A DNA stretch of 64,000 nucleotides. Origin: Planctomycetota bacterium (lineage in GTDB: Bacteria; Planctomycetota; Phycisphaerae; Phycisphaerales; Phycisphaeraceae). Of the stretch, positions 27,260 through 36,459 are shown one piece after another (the stretch's first letter is position 1; every line of letters starts with the position of its first letter). The stretch is from positions 2,852,001-2,916,000 of the forward strand of contig CP066225.1 in assembly GCA_016350165.1 (NCBI GenBank). Direction: 5' to 3'. The translations under genes were made by a program, and so were the position numbers. The notes beneath the pieces were generated by a model. That model made no database searches and was not told where the DNA came from. It saw only the letters and a list, made by a program, of their open reading frames with translations.

Positions 27260-27988
27260 ATGAAACGCGGATTTACATTGATCGAATTGCTTGTAGTCAT
27301 TTCAATCATTGCACTACTTATTGGCATACTTTTGCCTGCTCTCTCCTCAGCACGACGTACTGCTATGACTATGCAGTGTCTCAGCAATATGCGACAAATG
27401 GAGGTCGCTCACTACGCATACGTCATCGACAACGACGGCGAACTCATCCAAGCCAATCTCTCTCACGGCGGTCACGCCCACGGCGACATCGAACCTTGGA
27501 TTCACACCCTCGCTGAAGGTTATGGCGTCGACGTCGTCCTCCAATCCCCCGTCGATGAAAGCCCACATTGGGAAGAAGAACTCGATGGCACACTCAGAAA
27601 AACAAGCTATGGCATCAATGATTTCCTCGATTCGCATCTAGTCGCATGGGGGCCATGGGGCACAGGCCACGAAAAAGGTCACTACACCATGGATAACGTG
27701 AGGAACCAATCCTCCCTCGTTCACTTTGTCATGATGGCTTTCGAAGGTGATTACGCAGTCTCTGACCACGGCCACGTCTCTGGATGGGCCACCAACACAA
27801 CCGCTCATCTCGCACCAACAAACGCTGCAAAGGAATTCCAAATCAATGCGCATCGCGGGCCCGAAGCCGACTGGAAAAGCGTTAGTAACTGGAGTTTCCT
27901 CGACGGCCATGCTGAAACCACCGCCTTCGAAAACGTCTATCAATCGCCAACTGAAAACAGCTTCGACCCCATGGTCGCTGGCAAATAA
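27260..27988 (+). CDS. His-rich prepilin-type pseudopilin
   Basis: 242 aa from ATG 27260, five bases after GGAG; the upstream extension to 27125 is not needed. MKRG is followed by [18 protein letters not shown], the prepilin signal. The head domain has the metal-ligand-like run SHGGHAHGD near residue 72 and the FLDGHAETT motif near the C-terminus that marks this pseudopilin group. The His-rich insert and the neighbouring genes suggest a role in metal handling, probably zinc (inference). A small hairpin (GCGTGA/TCACGC, 28023-28040) separates it from the next gene. Confidence 0.82.
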   Translation: MKRGFTLIELLVVISIIALLIGILLPALSSARRTAMTMQCLSNMRQMEVAHYAYVIDNDGELIQANLSHGGHAHGDIEPWIHTLAEGYGVDVVLQSPVDESPHWEEELDGTLRKTSYGINDFLDSHLVAWGPWGTGHEKGHYTMDNVRNQSSLVHFVMMAFEGDYAVSDHGHVSGWATNTTAHLAPTNAAKEFQINAHRGPEADWKSVSNWSFLDGHAETTAFENVYQSPTENSFDPMVAGK

Positions 27989-28063
27989 CCAATAACTAAT
28001 CAAACAAAACAAAATGAAAGACCGCGTGAGTTTTCACGCAATCAATACCAAAGGAGTTAAGAG

Positions 28064-28834
28064 ATGAATTTCAACACTAAATCAATTGCAACAACAGCAG
28101 CAGTCCTGACCGCAAGTATTTTTGCCACAGGTCAACTTTCTGCTGCAGATCACGGTCACAGCGACTTCCTCCTCGGCCAGCAAAACGGCCAGTTTGTCGT
28201 TCTTCAAGAACACGCCGGCGAAATTGAAATCGCTCATACCATGGGCGCTGAAATGCCCGACACCTACTTCACCAATGCACCTGGCTTCAATACCGAACCA
28301 GATGAATACCCTGTAAGTATCACCGCTCCAATCGCAAGCACCGATGTTGTTTTCGATTTCGTTGCAGTTGATATTGCAGGTGCAACCGCAAATCTCTTCT
28401 ACTGGGATGGCTCCGGCGAAGCCTCATTCACTCCAGTCCTCGATGGCACTACCTTCTATGCCACGAAACAAATCAACCCCTTCGAATCACTCACCGCAAT
28501 CGCTGATGGTTCCGCCAACAACGTTGACGGCTTCGCCATCGGTGCCTCTGACGCACAAGGTGGATTCCACCATCACATCAACTTCGGCATGCTCGATTCA
28601 AACAGCAGCACAGCCAATATCGCTGACGGTATCTACGCTGTAGCACTCTCACTCACGCAAGATAGCCTCATCGCTAGCGAACCAGTTGTCATTGCTTTCG
28701 CAACTGAAGGGATCGGCGAAGTTGCTCACGAAGCAGCCGTTGAATATCTGAATACATCGCTCGTTCCAGAGCCAGCCAGCATGTTCCTTCTTGGAATCAG
28801 CGGGATTGCTTTGATCGGCAGACGTAGAAAGTAA
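28064..28834 (+). CDS. PEP-CTERM protein, possibly of the Zur-repressed type
   Basis: 256 aa. ATG follows AAGGAG by seven bases. The signal peptide ends about residue 28 (LSAAD), and the mature protein starts DHGHSDFLLG. It has an EHAGEIEIAH segment and GGFHHHINFG near residue 170, all with potential metal ligands. The C-terminus LVPEPASMFLLGISGIAL...RRRK is a clear PEP-CTERM signal. The fold resembles the cyanobacterial all3515 family of PEP-CTERM proteins repressed by Zur, from memory and not from a search. With the two genes upstream it forms a likely zinc-responsive surface module. Confidence 0.8.
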   Translation: MNFNTKSIATTAAVLTASIFATGQLSAADHGHSDFLLGQQNGQFVVLQEHAGEIEIAHTMGAEMPDTYFTNAPGFNTEPDEYPVSITAPIASTDVVFDFVAVDIAGATANLFYWDGSGEASFTPVLDGTTFYATKQINPFESLTAIADGSANNVDGFAIGASDAQGGFHHHINFGMLDSNSSTANIADGIYAVALSLTQDSLIASEPVVIAFATEGIGEVAHEAAVEYLNTSLVPEPASMFLLGISGIALIGRRRK

Positions 28835-28914
28835 GAAAGATAGATCAGCCTGCTGTGTCTTCTCCGTAGCTCAACGCCAGAAGATGTTGTAGGTACGTCA
28901 AAAATCCCGCGTTT

Positions 28915-28951
28915 GGGCGAGGCGCTCTCATAGTGCCTCGTCCATTTCTTT
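28915..28951 (+). terminator. Terminator of the His-rich PEP-CTERM gene
   Basis: A 12-bp stem GGGCGAGGCGCT/AGTGCCTCGTCC (two G-U pairs), loop CTCAT, then a T-rich run. Confidence 0.8.
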
Positions 28952-29535
28952 TTAGTCGTAGATTACGGAGGGAGTGGGAATTGGCGGGATTAAATGGGAG
29001 CGAGCGGGAAGGCTAGATTAATCAAATGGTTACAGTATTTCAGGTGAGATGGTTAGGTGAAATTCAAAACGGGAATACTTGGTAATGTTCTTCAGGCTAA
29101 ATGGGAATGATCGGGAATTTTAAAGCATTAGTGATGGCGATGCGCGTTAGTTGCTGCGCACCGCGCATGTTCTGTGCATCGTTCAATGATGATGTCTAAG
29201 CATTGAATGCATAATTAATAACTAGAGTCCTACAAATAATAGCCGAAATAAGTTATAAAAAAGCAATAGCTCACCTGTCAAAGAGTTGTGCGATTATAGT
29301 GCGCAATATAATTCATTCCCATTTCCAAAGATTTTTTCCCGTTTTGGTCCGGATTCTACGTTAGACTCACACCATCCCGCAATAGATTCATCGCCATCCC
29401 ATAGCCTACTCTTTGCCTCTCCTCATACACATACTCACACCAAACATCCTCATGCCTTCAAACCAACAAATCTCTTCCCCTGAGAAGGCCACCCCAATCT
29501 CACCTCGCCGCAAACTTTCTGTAAATGCGCACAAA

Positions 29536-29560
29536 AAAAGCCGCAATTCATGCAGCTTTT
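29536..29560 (-). terminator. Terminator of the 65-aa gene
   Basis: A stem AAAAGC/GCTTTT extended by GCA/TGC across one mismatch. On the minus strand it is followed by a run of T, about 70 bases after the stop. Confidence 0.65.
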
Positions 29561-29629
29561 CAATGAATCTCTCAAAATATTCATCACTCCATTGATCCGC
29601 TCTCGCTTCAAAACAGAGTCATTTTGCTT

Positions 29630-29827
29630 CTATTGCGCTATACGTGTAATCACTGCAGGGCTCGTCGTATTGCGAATCCAACGTGAGTTACGACCTCGAC
29701 GTCCATGCACTGATGTCAATCGCATCAGGTATTGCTGCAGATCCGATTCCGTAAAGTCGCCCAGATATTCCGGCTTCGCTGTACGGTTGCGATTACGAAT
29801 AGCTTGGATCATTTGTTCTTTGCTCAT
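29630..29827 (-). CDS. Small conserved-looking protein, 65 aa
   Basis: ATG 29827 follows a perfect AAGGAG by five bases, which is the main reason for calling it. The protein has MSKEQMIQAIRNRNRTA, then YLGDFTESDLQQYLMRL and a basic C-terminus (GRRGRNSRWIRNT). This acidic-helix then basic-tail layout is seen in small planctomycete proteins that I cannot name. It may bind nucleic acid. It has its own terminator. Confidence 0.65.
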   Translation of the reverse strand: MSKEQMIQAIRNRNRTAKPEYLGDFTESDLQQYLMRLTSVHGRRGRNSRWIRNTTSPAVITRIAQ

Positions 29828-30362
29828 GTTGGCTCCTTGCGCATTGCACGTCGATCAGATGATTGAATCTGTACAAGCTCGTCCGTGAGCAAAAAGATCC
29901 CTTCCCAGTAACTTGCTACTAATTCCCTTTGCAACAAGTCACTTTTTATCGCTTCCAGCTAATAACGCATCGGTAAGAAAAATCACAAAACTTGAGCATG
30001 TAACTACAGTGGACCTCGTTTGTAACCGACGCCGATGTTCTCGGACCTCTTTTAATTATCGGGCTTCCTTTTTCGCCTCGCGCACCTTAAACTACCCAGC
30101 TTGTCTCACCCTCATATTGCGGACAATCAATCCAATAGCACGATTTAATACGTAGATATGCACCAAAATTGCATATCTATTCAGCTTTCGGGGAGAAGTC
30201 GCCCCATGAAGCGCTATTGTTTGGCTTCACGCAAAAAGTGTGAATAATGTGCGTGTCTGCCATGTCAGTCACATGACCTCGCAGATCGCAACAATCAACA
30301 CGAACCATATAGGTTGAGTTCTTCTTACCATCCTTTTTTGATCCATGATCAAGGATTTGATG
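29828..30362. other. Intergenic gap upstream of the transketolase gene
   Basis: Divergent promoter region. No gene or RNA was recognised. Confidence 0.4.
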
Positions 30363-32282
30363 ATGACATCAGCAACGACGCCCTTCCCAATTGATCTCAG
30401 TGGGTTTGTTCCTATGGAACTTGATCCGGGCCAGCCGAAGTTGACCCCCGAGCAAAAAACGCAACTCGAAAAGAATATCGCGCTCTGCAGAGACGCGATT
30501 GTTTTCTTTACTGCCACCGGCGCAGCTAAAGGTCTCGGCGGACATACAGGTGGGGCATACGACATCGTCCCAGAAGTCCTCATCGCTGATTCATTCATGC
30601 GTGGCACCGATCGCATCGTCCCTAAATACTTCGATGAAGCAGGGCACCGCGTCGCCATCCAATACCTCATGTCCGTCCTCAACGGCTTCATGCCCGCCGA
30701 AAAACTCACTCAATATCGTGAAGCTCATTCACACCTCCCCGGGCACCCCGAACTCGACTACACCCCCGGCGTTGGCTTCTCATCAGGCCGCCTCGGTCAC
30801 ATGTGGCCGTACATCAACGGCGTCGCCATGGCCAACCCAGAAAAAACCGTCTTCTGCTTCGGCTCCGACGGCTCACAACAAGAAGGCAACAACGCTGAAG
30901 CCGCACGACTCGCCGTCGCCAAAGGCCTCAACGTAAAAATGGTCATCGATGACAACGATGTCACCATTGCAGGCCATCCTTCAAAATACCTCCCAGGCTA
31001 TCACGTCAAAAACACCCTCGAAGGTGCAGGCGTCAAAGTCTTCGAAGGTCACGGCGAAGACATCGACGATCTCTACACGCGCATGTGTGATGCCGTCAAC
31101 ACTCCCGGCCCAGTCGCGCTCATCAACAAGCGACCTATGGCACCAAAAATCAAAGGCCTCGAAAACAGCCCCAAAGGTCACGACGTTATCTCAGTCGCTC
31201 TCGCTCTCGAATACCTCGAAGCCAAAGGCCACACCGCCGCCGTCGAATTCCTCAAGTCCATCGACAAGCTCAAAGATTCATCAACCTATCGCGGCTCCAA
31301 CCCAGACTCCATGGGCTCCAACCGCAACGTTTTCGGCAAAGTCGTCTCCGACATCCTCGACAAAATGCCTCTCGAAGATCGTGTCGCAAATGTTAAGTGC
31401 ATCGACTCCGACCTCGAAGGTTCCTGTGGACTCAACCACATCCGTGAACGTCACCCTGAAATCTTCGAACACTCAGGCATCATGGAACGCGGCAACTACT
31501 CCGCATGTGCAGGCTTCGGCATGGAAGAAGGCAAGCAAGGCATCTTCGCAACCTTCTCGGCATTCCTCGAAATGGTTATCTCCGAAGTCACCATGGCCCG
31601 CCTCAACAAATCAAACGTCCTCGCACACTTCTCACACGCCGGCGTTGACGGCATGGCCGACAACACTTGCCACTTCGGCATCAATAACATGTTCGCAGCC
31701 AACGCTCTCGAAGAAGGCGACACAACCCGCCTCTACTTCCCAGCCGACCAACATCAAATGCGCAGCGTCGTCGAAACCATTTTCAACGATGCAGGTCAAC
31801 GCTTCGTTTTCTCAACACGTTCAAACGTTCCCGACATCCTCACCGAAGACGGCAAGGATTACTTCGCACCTGAAAACGGCTACAAGTTCCAACCAGGCAA
31901 AGATGAAATCATCCGCGAAGGCACAGCAGGCTACATCGTCTCCTTCGGCGATACACTCTACCGTGCTCTCGATGCTGTTGAACAACTCAAAGAACAAGGC
32001 ATCGACGTCGGCCTCATCAACAAGCCAACACTCAACGTCGTTGATGAAGAAATGCTCGAAAAGATCGGCAAAACAAGCTTCGTTCTCGTCGCTGAATGCT
32101 TCAACAAAGACACAGGCCTCGGCTCACGCATGGGTTCATGGTTCCTCGAACGTGGCCTCTCGCCAAAATACGCACACATCGGTGTCACCAAAGAAGGCTG
32201 CGGCGGCCTCTGGGAACAAATGGCCCACCAAGGCCTCGACCCCCAAGGCATCATCGCTTCAGTCAAAAAACTCAACGGCTAA
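30363..32282 (+). CDS. Transketolase
   Basis: 639 aa from ATG 30363, seven bases after AAGGA; ATGs at 30345 and 30360 are alternatives. Transketolase moves two-carbon units between sugar phosphates in the pentose phosphate pathway with thiamine diphosphate. The TPP motif GSDGSQQEGNNAEAARLA...VIDDNDVT (given in part) is present at about residues 157-200. The pyrimidine-binding domain follows (about 350-490) with EHSGIMERGNYS, and a C-terminal domain ends the protein. Its motifs differ from E. coli TktA, and it lies closer to a separate transketolase-like subgroup, so I give no symbol. The TAA stop sits in a CTAAY-N5-RTTAG palindrome, followed by a terminator. Codons are strongly C-ending. Confidence 0.88.
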   Translation: MTSATTPFPIDLSGFVPMELDPGQPKLTPEQKTQLEKNIALCRDAIVFFTATGAAKGLGGHTGGAYDIVPEVLIADSFMRGTDRIVPKYFDEAGHRVAIQYLMSVLNGFMPAEKLTQYREAHSHLPGHPELDYTPGVGFSSGRLGHMWPYINGVAMANPEKTVFCFGSDGSQQEGNNAEAARLAVAKGLNVKMVIDDNDVTIAGHPSKYLPGYHVKNTLEGAGVKVFEGHGEDIDDLYTRMCDAVNTPGPVALINKRPMAPKIKGLENSPKGHDVISVALALEYLEAKGHTAAVEFLKSIDKLKDSSTYRGSNPDSMGSNRNVFGKVVSDILDKMPLEDRVANVKCIDSDLEGSCGLNHIRERHPEIFEHSGIMERGNYSACAGFGMEEGKQGIFATFSAFLEMVISEVTMARLNKSNVLAHFSHAGVDGMADNTCHFGINNMFAANALEEGDTTRLYFPADQHQMRSVVETIFNDAGQRFVFSTRSNVPDILTEDGKDYFAPENGYKFQPGKDEIIREGTAGYIVSFGDTLYRALDAVEQLKEQGIDVGLINKPTLNVVDEEMLEKIGKTSFVLVAECFNKDTGLGSRMGSWFLERGLSPKYAHIGVTKEGCGGLWEQMAHQGLDPQGIIASVKKLNG

Positions 32283-32293
32283 TCAACGATTAG
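32279..32293. repeat. CTAAY-N5-RTTAG palindrome, copy 6 (on a stop codon)
   Basis: CTAATCAACGATTAG contains the TAA stop of the transketolase gene. Confidence 0.6.
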
Positions 32294-32311
32294 AATAAAA
32301 TAAAATCCAAC

Positions 32312-32340
32312 AAGCTCGCACTAACCTGCGAGCTTTTTTA
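32312..32340 (+). terminator. Terminator of the transketolase gene
   Basis: A 9-bp stem AAGCTCGCA/TGCGAGCTT, loop CTAACC, then six T residues. Confidence 0.88.
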
Positions 32341-32660
32341 TTACCCAATCTACAGATCATTCATTTTTAATTCATTCCCTGTCATCAATACAAAACCGTA
32401 TATGACAGCACAATGACCAAACCAATCATCACTATCTCTAACCCCACATTCACTCACCAGCACGTCGCAATATAATCACATTAATAAGCATGAAAATGCT
32501 AAAAAAATAGATACTTTCGTGAACTTAAAATGACAATCCATATTCATCATTCACTCATTCATCTTTGACACGCTCCTAATATCCGTCTCGAAAATACGTT
32601 CATCTTTCTACTACTTTTTGTTTGTCGATTAACTTTCAACTTTTTCCAAGGAGAGACGGA
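32341..32660. other. Promoter region of the alkaline phosphatase gene
   Basis: An AT-rich stretch with no gene. I see no recognisable Pho box (paired CTGTCAT-like repeats), although such control would be expected. Confidence 0.35.
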
Positions 32661-34184
32661 ATGAAATTCCCGACAGGTATTCTTGCAGCCGCTGCTATCA
32701 CAACCATGATCGCAACCGATGCAAACGCAGCAGTTAAAAACGTGATCCTCATGGTTTCAGATGGTGCAGGTTACAACACGCACCTCTCAACCGAATACTA
32801 CACTGGCTCAAAAGCCGCTTACCAAAACGCCAACTGGTCACAGTACGCAACCTCAACTTACAACCTCCGCCAAGGTGCAGGCTCACTCGATAACAACGAC
32901 CAAGATCCAAACCTTATCTACGATCCAGCCAAAGTATGGGACACCACACCAAACGCAGGCTCCACCGGCTCATACCCAAACCATTTCAACGGCTACGAAT
33001 GGCTCAAATCAACCTCACCTGACTCCGCCGGCACAATGTCCTCAATGGTCACTGGTCAAAAAGTTTATCGTGGCGGTATGAACGTTGACGGCTTCGGTAA
33101 CAACTTGCTCACAGCTCCTGAAATTGCAAAAGCCAACGGCAAAATGGTCGGCACAATCTCTTCAGTTCGTTACAACCACGCAACTGTCGCAGCAGGCGGC
33201 GGCGCTCATAACATCTCACGCAACAACTACCTCGACCTAGGCTATGAACTCTTCGGTGCAGGCGTCGCTGACCTTATCGGTGGTGCAGGCAATCCAGAAT
33301 TTGATGACAACGGTCAAGCAGTAAGCGCATCCACACTCAGCGATCGACTCAACAGCGGCTCACGTTTCGACACCAACCTTTGGAACGCACTCAAAACTGG
33401 CTCCGGTTCAGTTTCACGCACAACCGTTGACGGCCGCAACTTCACCGTCAACGGCAACGATTGGGACCTTCACACAACCAAGTCCTCAATCGAAGGCCTC
33501 GCCAACGGCTCAATCACCGCAACCCCCGGCAAAAAACTCGCACTCATGCCCGAAGTCTATGGCACCCTTCAGTACAGCCGATCTAACGCAGGCAACAACG
33601 ACCCCGTCTACGACGATCCATACAACGCGAACGTTCCTTCACTCGAAGCAATGACCGAAGCTTCACTTAATTATCTCGACGATGACGCCGACGGTTTCTT
33701 CCTTTCAATCGAAGGTGGTGCAGTCGATTGGGCTATGCATGGCAACAAGATCGGTCGCATGATCGAAGAGCAAATCGATTTTGACAATTCAGTTCAAGCA
33801 GTCGCCGATTACCTCGACGCAGGCACCAACGGCAACGATTGGTCCAACACACTCGTTATCGTCACTGCCGATCACGACCACATGCTCTTCGGCCCTGACT
33901 CTGACACCAACCCACATCAGCCAGTCACTGACAACGGTGCAGGCAACCTCCCCGGTTATCAATGGCATTATAGTTCACACAGTAACCAACTCGTGCCAAC
34001 ATGGATTCGTGGCGCTGACTCAAACATCTTCGCACCTCTCGCAGACAGCACCGATCCTATCTATGGCAACTACATGGACCAAACCGACATCGGCAACGTC
34101 GTCACGAACGCAGTCCCAGAACCAGCCTCACTCGTACTCATCGCTTTCGGTACCCTCGCAACCCTCGGCCGTCGTCGCAAATAA
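32661..34184 (+). CDS. PEP-CTERM alkaline phosphatase
   Basis: 507 aa from ATG 32661, seven bases after AAGGAG. A signal peptide ends at DANAA (about residue 25). The alkaline phosphatase superfamily motifs follow: MVSDGAG (about 30, metal Asp), SPDSAGTMSS (about 120, nucleophile Ser), EGGAVDWAMHGN (about 350, metal ligands), TADHDH (about 402) and HSSHSNQLVPTW-type C-terminal His (WHYSSHS, about 435). The enzyme hydrolyses phosphomonoesters outside the cytoplasm. The end VPEPASLVLIAFGTLATL...RRRK is a PEP-CTERM signal, so the enzyme is probably surface-linked through exosortase. TADHDH replaces the commoner TADHE. Confidence 0.9.
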   Translation: MKFPTGILAAAAITTMIATDANAAVKNVILMVSDGAGYNTHLSTEYYTGSKAAYQNANWSQYATSTYNLRQGAGSLDNNDQDPNLIYDPAKVWDTTPNAGSTGSYPNHFNGYEWLKSTSPDSAGTMSSMVTGQKVYRGGMNVDGFGNNLLTAPEIAKANGKMVGTISSVRYNHATVAAGGGAHNISRNNYLDLGYELFGAGVADLIGGAGNPEFDDNGQAVSASTLSDRLNSGSRFDTNLWNALKTGSGSVSRTTVDGRNFTVNGNDWDLHTTKSSIEGLANGSITATPGKKLALMPEVYGTLQYSRSNAGNNDPVYDDPYNANVPSLEAMTEASLNYLDDDADGFFLSIEGGAVDWAMHGNKIGRMIEEQIDFDNSVQAVADYLDAGTNGNDWSNTLVIVTADHDHMLFGPDSDTNPHQPVTDNGAGNLPGYQWHYSSHSNQLVPTWIRGADSNIFAPLADSTDPIYGNYMDQTDIGNVVTNAVPEPASLVLIAFGTLATLGRRRK

Positions 34185-34260
34185 TTCACGATCAAACAAA
34201 ACCAAAACACACCCCATATCCCAAGGCAATCAACTCCGGTTGGTTGCCTTTCTCATTACA

Positions 34261-34292
34261 AAAAAAGCTCACACCAAAGTGCGAGCTTTTTT
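34261..34292. terminator. Bidirectional terminator
   Basis: AAAAAAGCTC/GAGCTTTTTT with an inner CAC/GTG pair. It lies between the convergent alkaline phosphatase and transporter genes and has T-tracts on both strands. Confidence 0.85.
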
Positions 34293-34327
34293 AATAACTA
34301 ATTTTAATCCACCCCATCACTCATGCA

Positions 34328-34954
34328 TTACGCACCAGCAGGAACAGCACTCGCTGCAACCGGTGCACTTTCAACCTTCGCACCAGCTTTCGCAATCACC
34401 GGCTTACCCATCGGCAAAAGCGTCGTTCCAGCAAGATCATTAATAATGATACCCGCCATCATGTACCACGCATTCAAAGCACATGCGATCAAAACATAGC
34501 AAGCAACTGTGTTGTAAATCGCTGGTCCAAAGTGACCAATGTCCAACAAAACAAAGCCAGCAATCAACAAAGTAAACGTGCTGAACATCGCCTTGTGTAC
34601 CCACATCGAAGCAACCCAAAGGATCACCGTGTAACCAGTCCAAGCAACCAGATACCAGCCAACCTCAGCATGGGTGATCTCGTACATGCCTAAACTTTTC
34701 ACGATCCAGATAATACACAGTCCGATCCAGAAAGATCCGTAAGCCACGAATGCCGAAAAACCAAAATTGTTGCCGACCTTCATTTCCTGAAAACCTGCAA
34801 TCAGCTGAGCAAGACCACCAAAGATCAGACCCATCGCCAAAACAGGCCCAGTCGACATATAACCAAGATTATGGATTTGAAGCAGAAGCGTTGTCAGGCC
34901 AAATCCTGCTAGACCGACCACCGCCGGATTACCGACTTTCACTGAATCACTCAT
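34328..34954 (-). CDS. GPR1/FUN34/YaaH-family (SatP-like) acetate transporter
   Basis: 208 aa from ATG 34954; the frame continues to 35047 but the conserved protein begins MSDSVKVGNPAVVGLAGF. NPAVVGLAGFGLTTLLLQIHN is the N-terminal signature of the family (usual NPAPLGLxGFGxTT; shown in part). Six hydrophobic helices follow, and an Ala-rich C-terminal tail of about 25 residues (KVESAPVAASAVPAGA) is extra compared with SatP of E. coli (188 aa). Members move acetate or succinate across the inner membrane. It is a single gene. Confidence 0.87.
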   Translation of the reverse strand: MSDSVKVGNPAVVGLAGFGLTTLLLQIHNLGYMSTGPVLAMGLIFGGLAQLIAGFQEMKVGNNFGFSAFVAYGSFWIGLCIIWIVKSLGMYEITHAEVGWYLVAWTGYTVILWVASMWVHKAMFSTFTLLIAGFVLLDIGHFGPAIYNTVACYVLIACALNAWYMMAGIIINDLAGTTLLPMGKPVIAKAGAKVESAPVAASAVPAGA

Positions 34955-35729
34955 TGTTTTGCTCTCATGACCGGCACGCCCCAACACAAACGTAGCATGG
35001 GAAACCGGCAGGGGGATCGAATTGATGCAGCGAAGTATATCAGACAAATTAGTCTTTACAAATTAGCCCCCATCCCACCTAATCATCCTCGCATCCCCCA
35101 TTCCACTCACCAAATTCCTTCCCATTCCCCGAGATATACCGACCAAAAATCCCCCCAACCACCTAATAGCCGGCAATCCGTGATCGCCGGAAATTCTCAC
35201 TGCCTCGACCCTCACACAACGCTCAGTTTTTTCATCACCCCAACATACGTTTGAGTAAAACAACCCACCAATAGTTGGCGAGCCACGCTCGCCGTGCTCA
35301 CCCCTCACCCCTATTCGTTGCCCACAATTTCACCCCACGCCACAGCAAACCCCATGCCAAACCCAACCCTTATCAGACTGCGCGCACGAAACCGAATTCA
35401 CCTGCTCCAAACCTATTCATTTCCAGACCAAAACCACCTCAAACCACCTCATTTCTAACTCAAAACTCGCCATTTCAGCCCATTTCCGCATACGGGAAAG
35501 TCATCGAAAATCGATTGGCTTGCACATCCGTGCGCACAAAAGCGTTTCCCTTCATCCATAACTCCTGTATTTTTTGCCAGAATTAACAATATCGCTCATT
35601 GATTTGACCACAACGCGCATGACTCGATTTCAAAACCCCCCTTTTAGGACCATCTCAAAAACCAACCTCCAAACAAAACGCGCGCACAAAACCGCATACC
35701 CTCATCATTCCTCAACACACAAATCTCAA
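34955..35729. other. Long C-rich intergenic gap
   Basis: Hairpins CCGGC/GCCGG (35169-35190) and GGCGAG/CTCGCC (35277-35293) lie here without T-tracts. The part 35380-35700, read on the minus strand, belongs to the intergenic family also seen near 11.1 and 56.7 kb. The open frames have low-complexity composition, and no gene was accepted. Confidence 0.45.
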
Positions 35730-36200
35730 TTATTCTTCCGCTTCACCCACCAACGTGATCGTCTCATTCCCCAAATCCGTCTGCGTAAACACCTGTAGCT
35801 TCACCGTCTGCCAATCCGAACTCTGCTCACTCGCGCGTTCCGCCGTGTGCTGTACCGTCGCCGTCCCATTCGGCCCCTTCACATTAAAAACATACACCGC
35901 ACCCAGACCTTCCATCTGCCCTTGTGCCCAAAATCCCTCATCAATCGGTTGCCCCAACGCTTTCTTTACTTCCGCGCTCTCGCGCACCTGTTCCCACCCA
36001 CTCACATACACCGGCGAACTCTTCACCGTCTGCAAACCATACCATCCACCCAGCACCAGCATCACCGAAAACAGGCCCGGCCCGAACAGCAGGACCCACT
36101 TCAAATTCTTCTTCCACCAGCCCAACGTAATATCCGCCTGACGGCGGCGCAGTTCCGGGTCAATATCTCGTAACGCAGGTGGTTTCGGTTTTCCGAACAT
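35730..36200 (-). CDS. Coa1-like (cytochrome oxidase assembly factor 1 family) protein
   Basis: 156 aa. A basic N-terminus (ELRRRQADI) and one helix (about 36-58) anchor a C-terminal domain: YVSGWEQVRESAEVKKALG and a GLGAVYVFNVKGPNGTATV strand pair. This is the Coa1 pattern (substrate-like AxxxxxxHPxVxxxLGxPI; here VKKALGQPI). In mitochondria Coa1 helps Cox1 assembly; bacterial relatives have unknown roles, and no cytochrome oxidase gene is nearby. The start has no strong ribosome-binding site. Confidence 0.65.
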   Translation of the reverse strand: MFGKPKPPALRDIDPELRRRQADITLGWWKKNLKWVLLFGPGLFSVMLVLGGWYGLQTVKSSPVYVSGWEQVRESAEVKKALGQPIDEGFWAQGQMEGLGAVYVFNVKGPNGTATVQHTAERASEQSSDWQTVKLQVFTQTDLGNETITLVGEAEE

Positions 36201-36341
36201 GACGACGACTTTCAGGGTATTGATTCATGACAACAGGCAACAAAAATCAGCCTTATTCGTCCTATATCCAAGACTTATGCCCACATCATACCCGCAATGG
36301 TTCTCAACCTCACGTCCGACCTGTTACAATACACCCTCCGC

Positions 36342-36360
36342 TCAGTTCGTAGGGAACTGA
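36342..36360. promoter_or_regulatory. Leader hairpin before the FKBP gene
   Basis: A perfect 7-bp stem TCAGTTC/GAACTGA with a 5-base loop, about 100 bases before the FKBP start. It may be an operator or an mRNA leader element. Confidence 0.3.
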
Positions 36361-36459
36361 CGCGAGCAGCACGACTAACATGACCGATTATCTATATAGA
36401 TATGTCATCTAAGATTCAGCTGCCCATTGTATTAGAGATAAAATTGATCGAGGGTATCC

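Larger units (their letters stand above)
28835..29629. other. Intergenic gap with GGGA-rich and CCCA-rich arms
   Basis: After the terminator at 28915, the plus strand is GGGA-rich from 28970 to 29130 and CCCAT/TCCC-rich from 29300 to 29430. The two arms are loosely inverted (shared AAAACGGGAA and AATGGGAATGA). No gene was recognised. Confidence 0.4.

Noticed and set aside
30949-32298. 449-aa second frame inside the transketolase gene
   Set aside because: A shadow caused by C-rich third positions; Ser/Thr/Gln/Ala-rich composition with no motif.
35277-35293. Terminator for the transporter gene region
   Set aside because: The hairpin has no T-tract and does not follow the 3' end of any gene.
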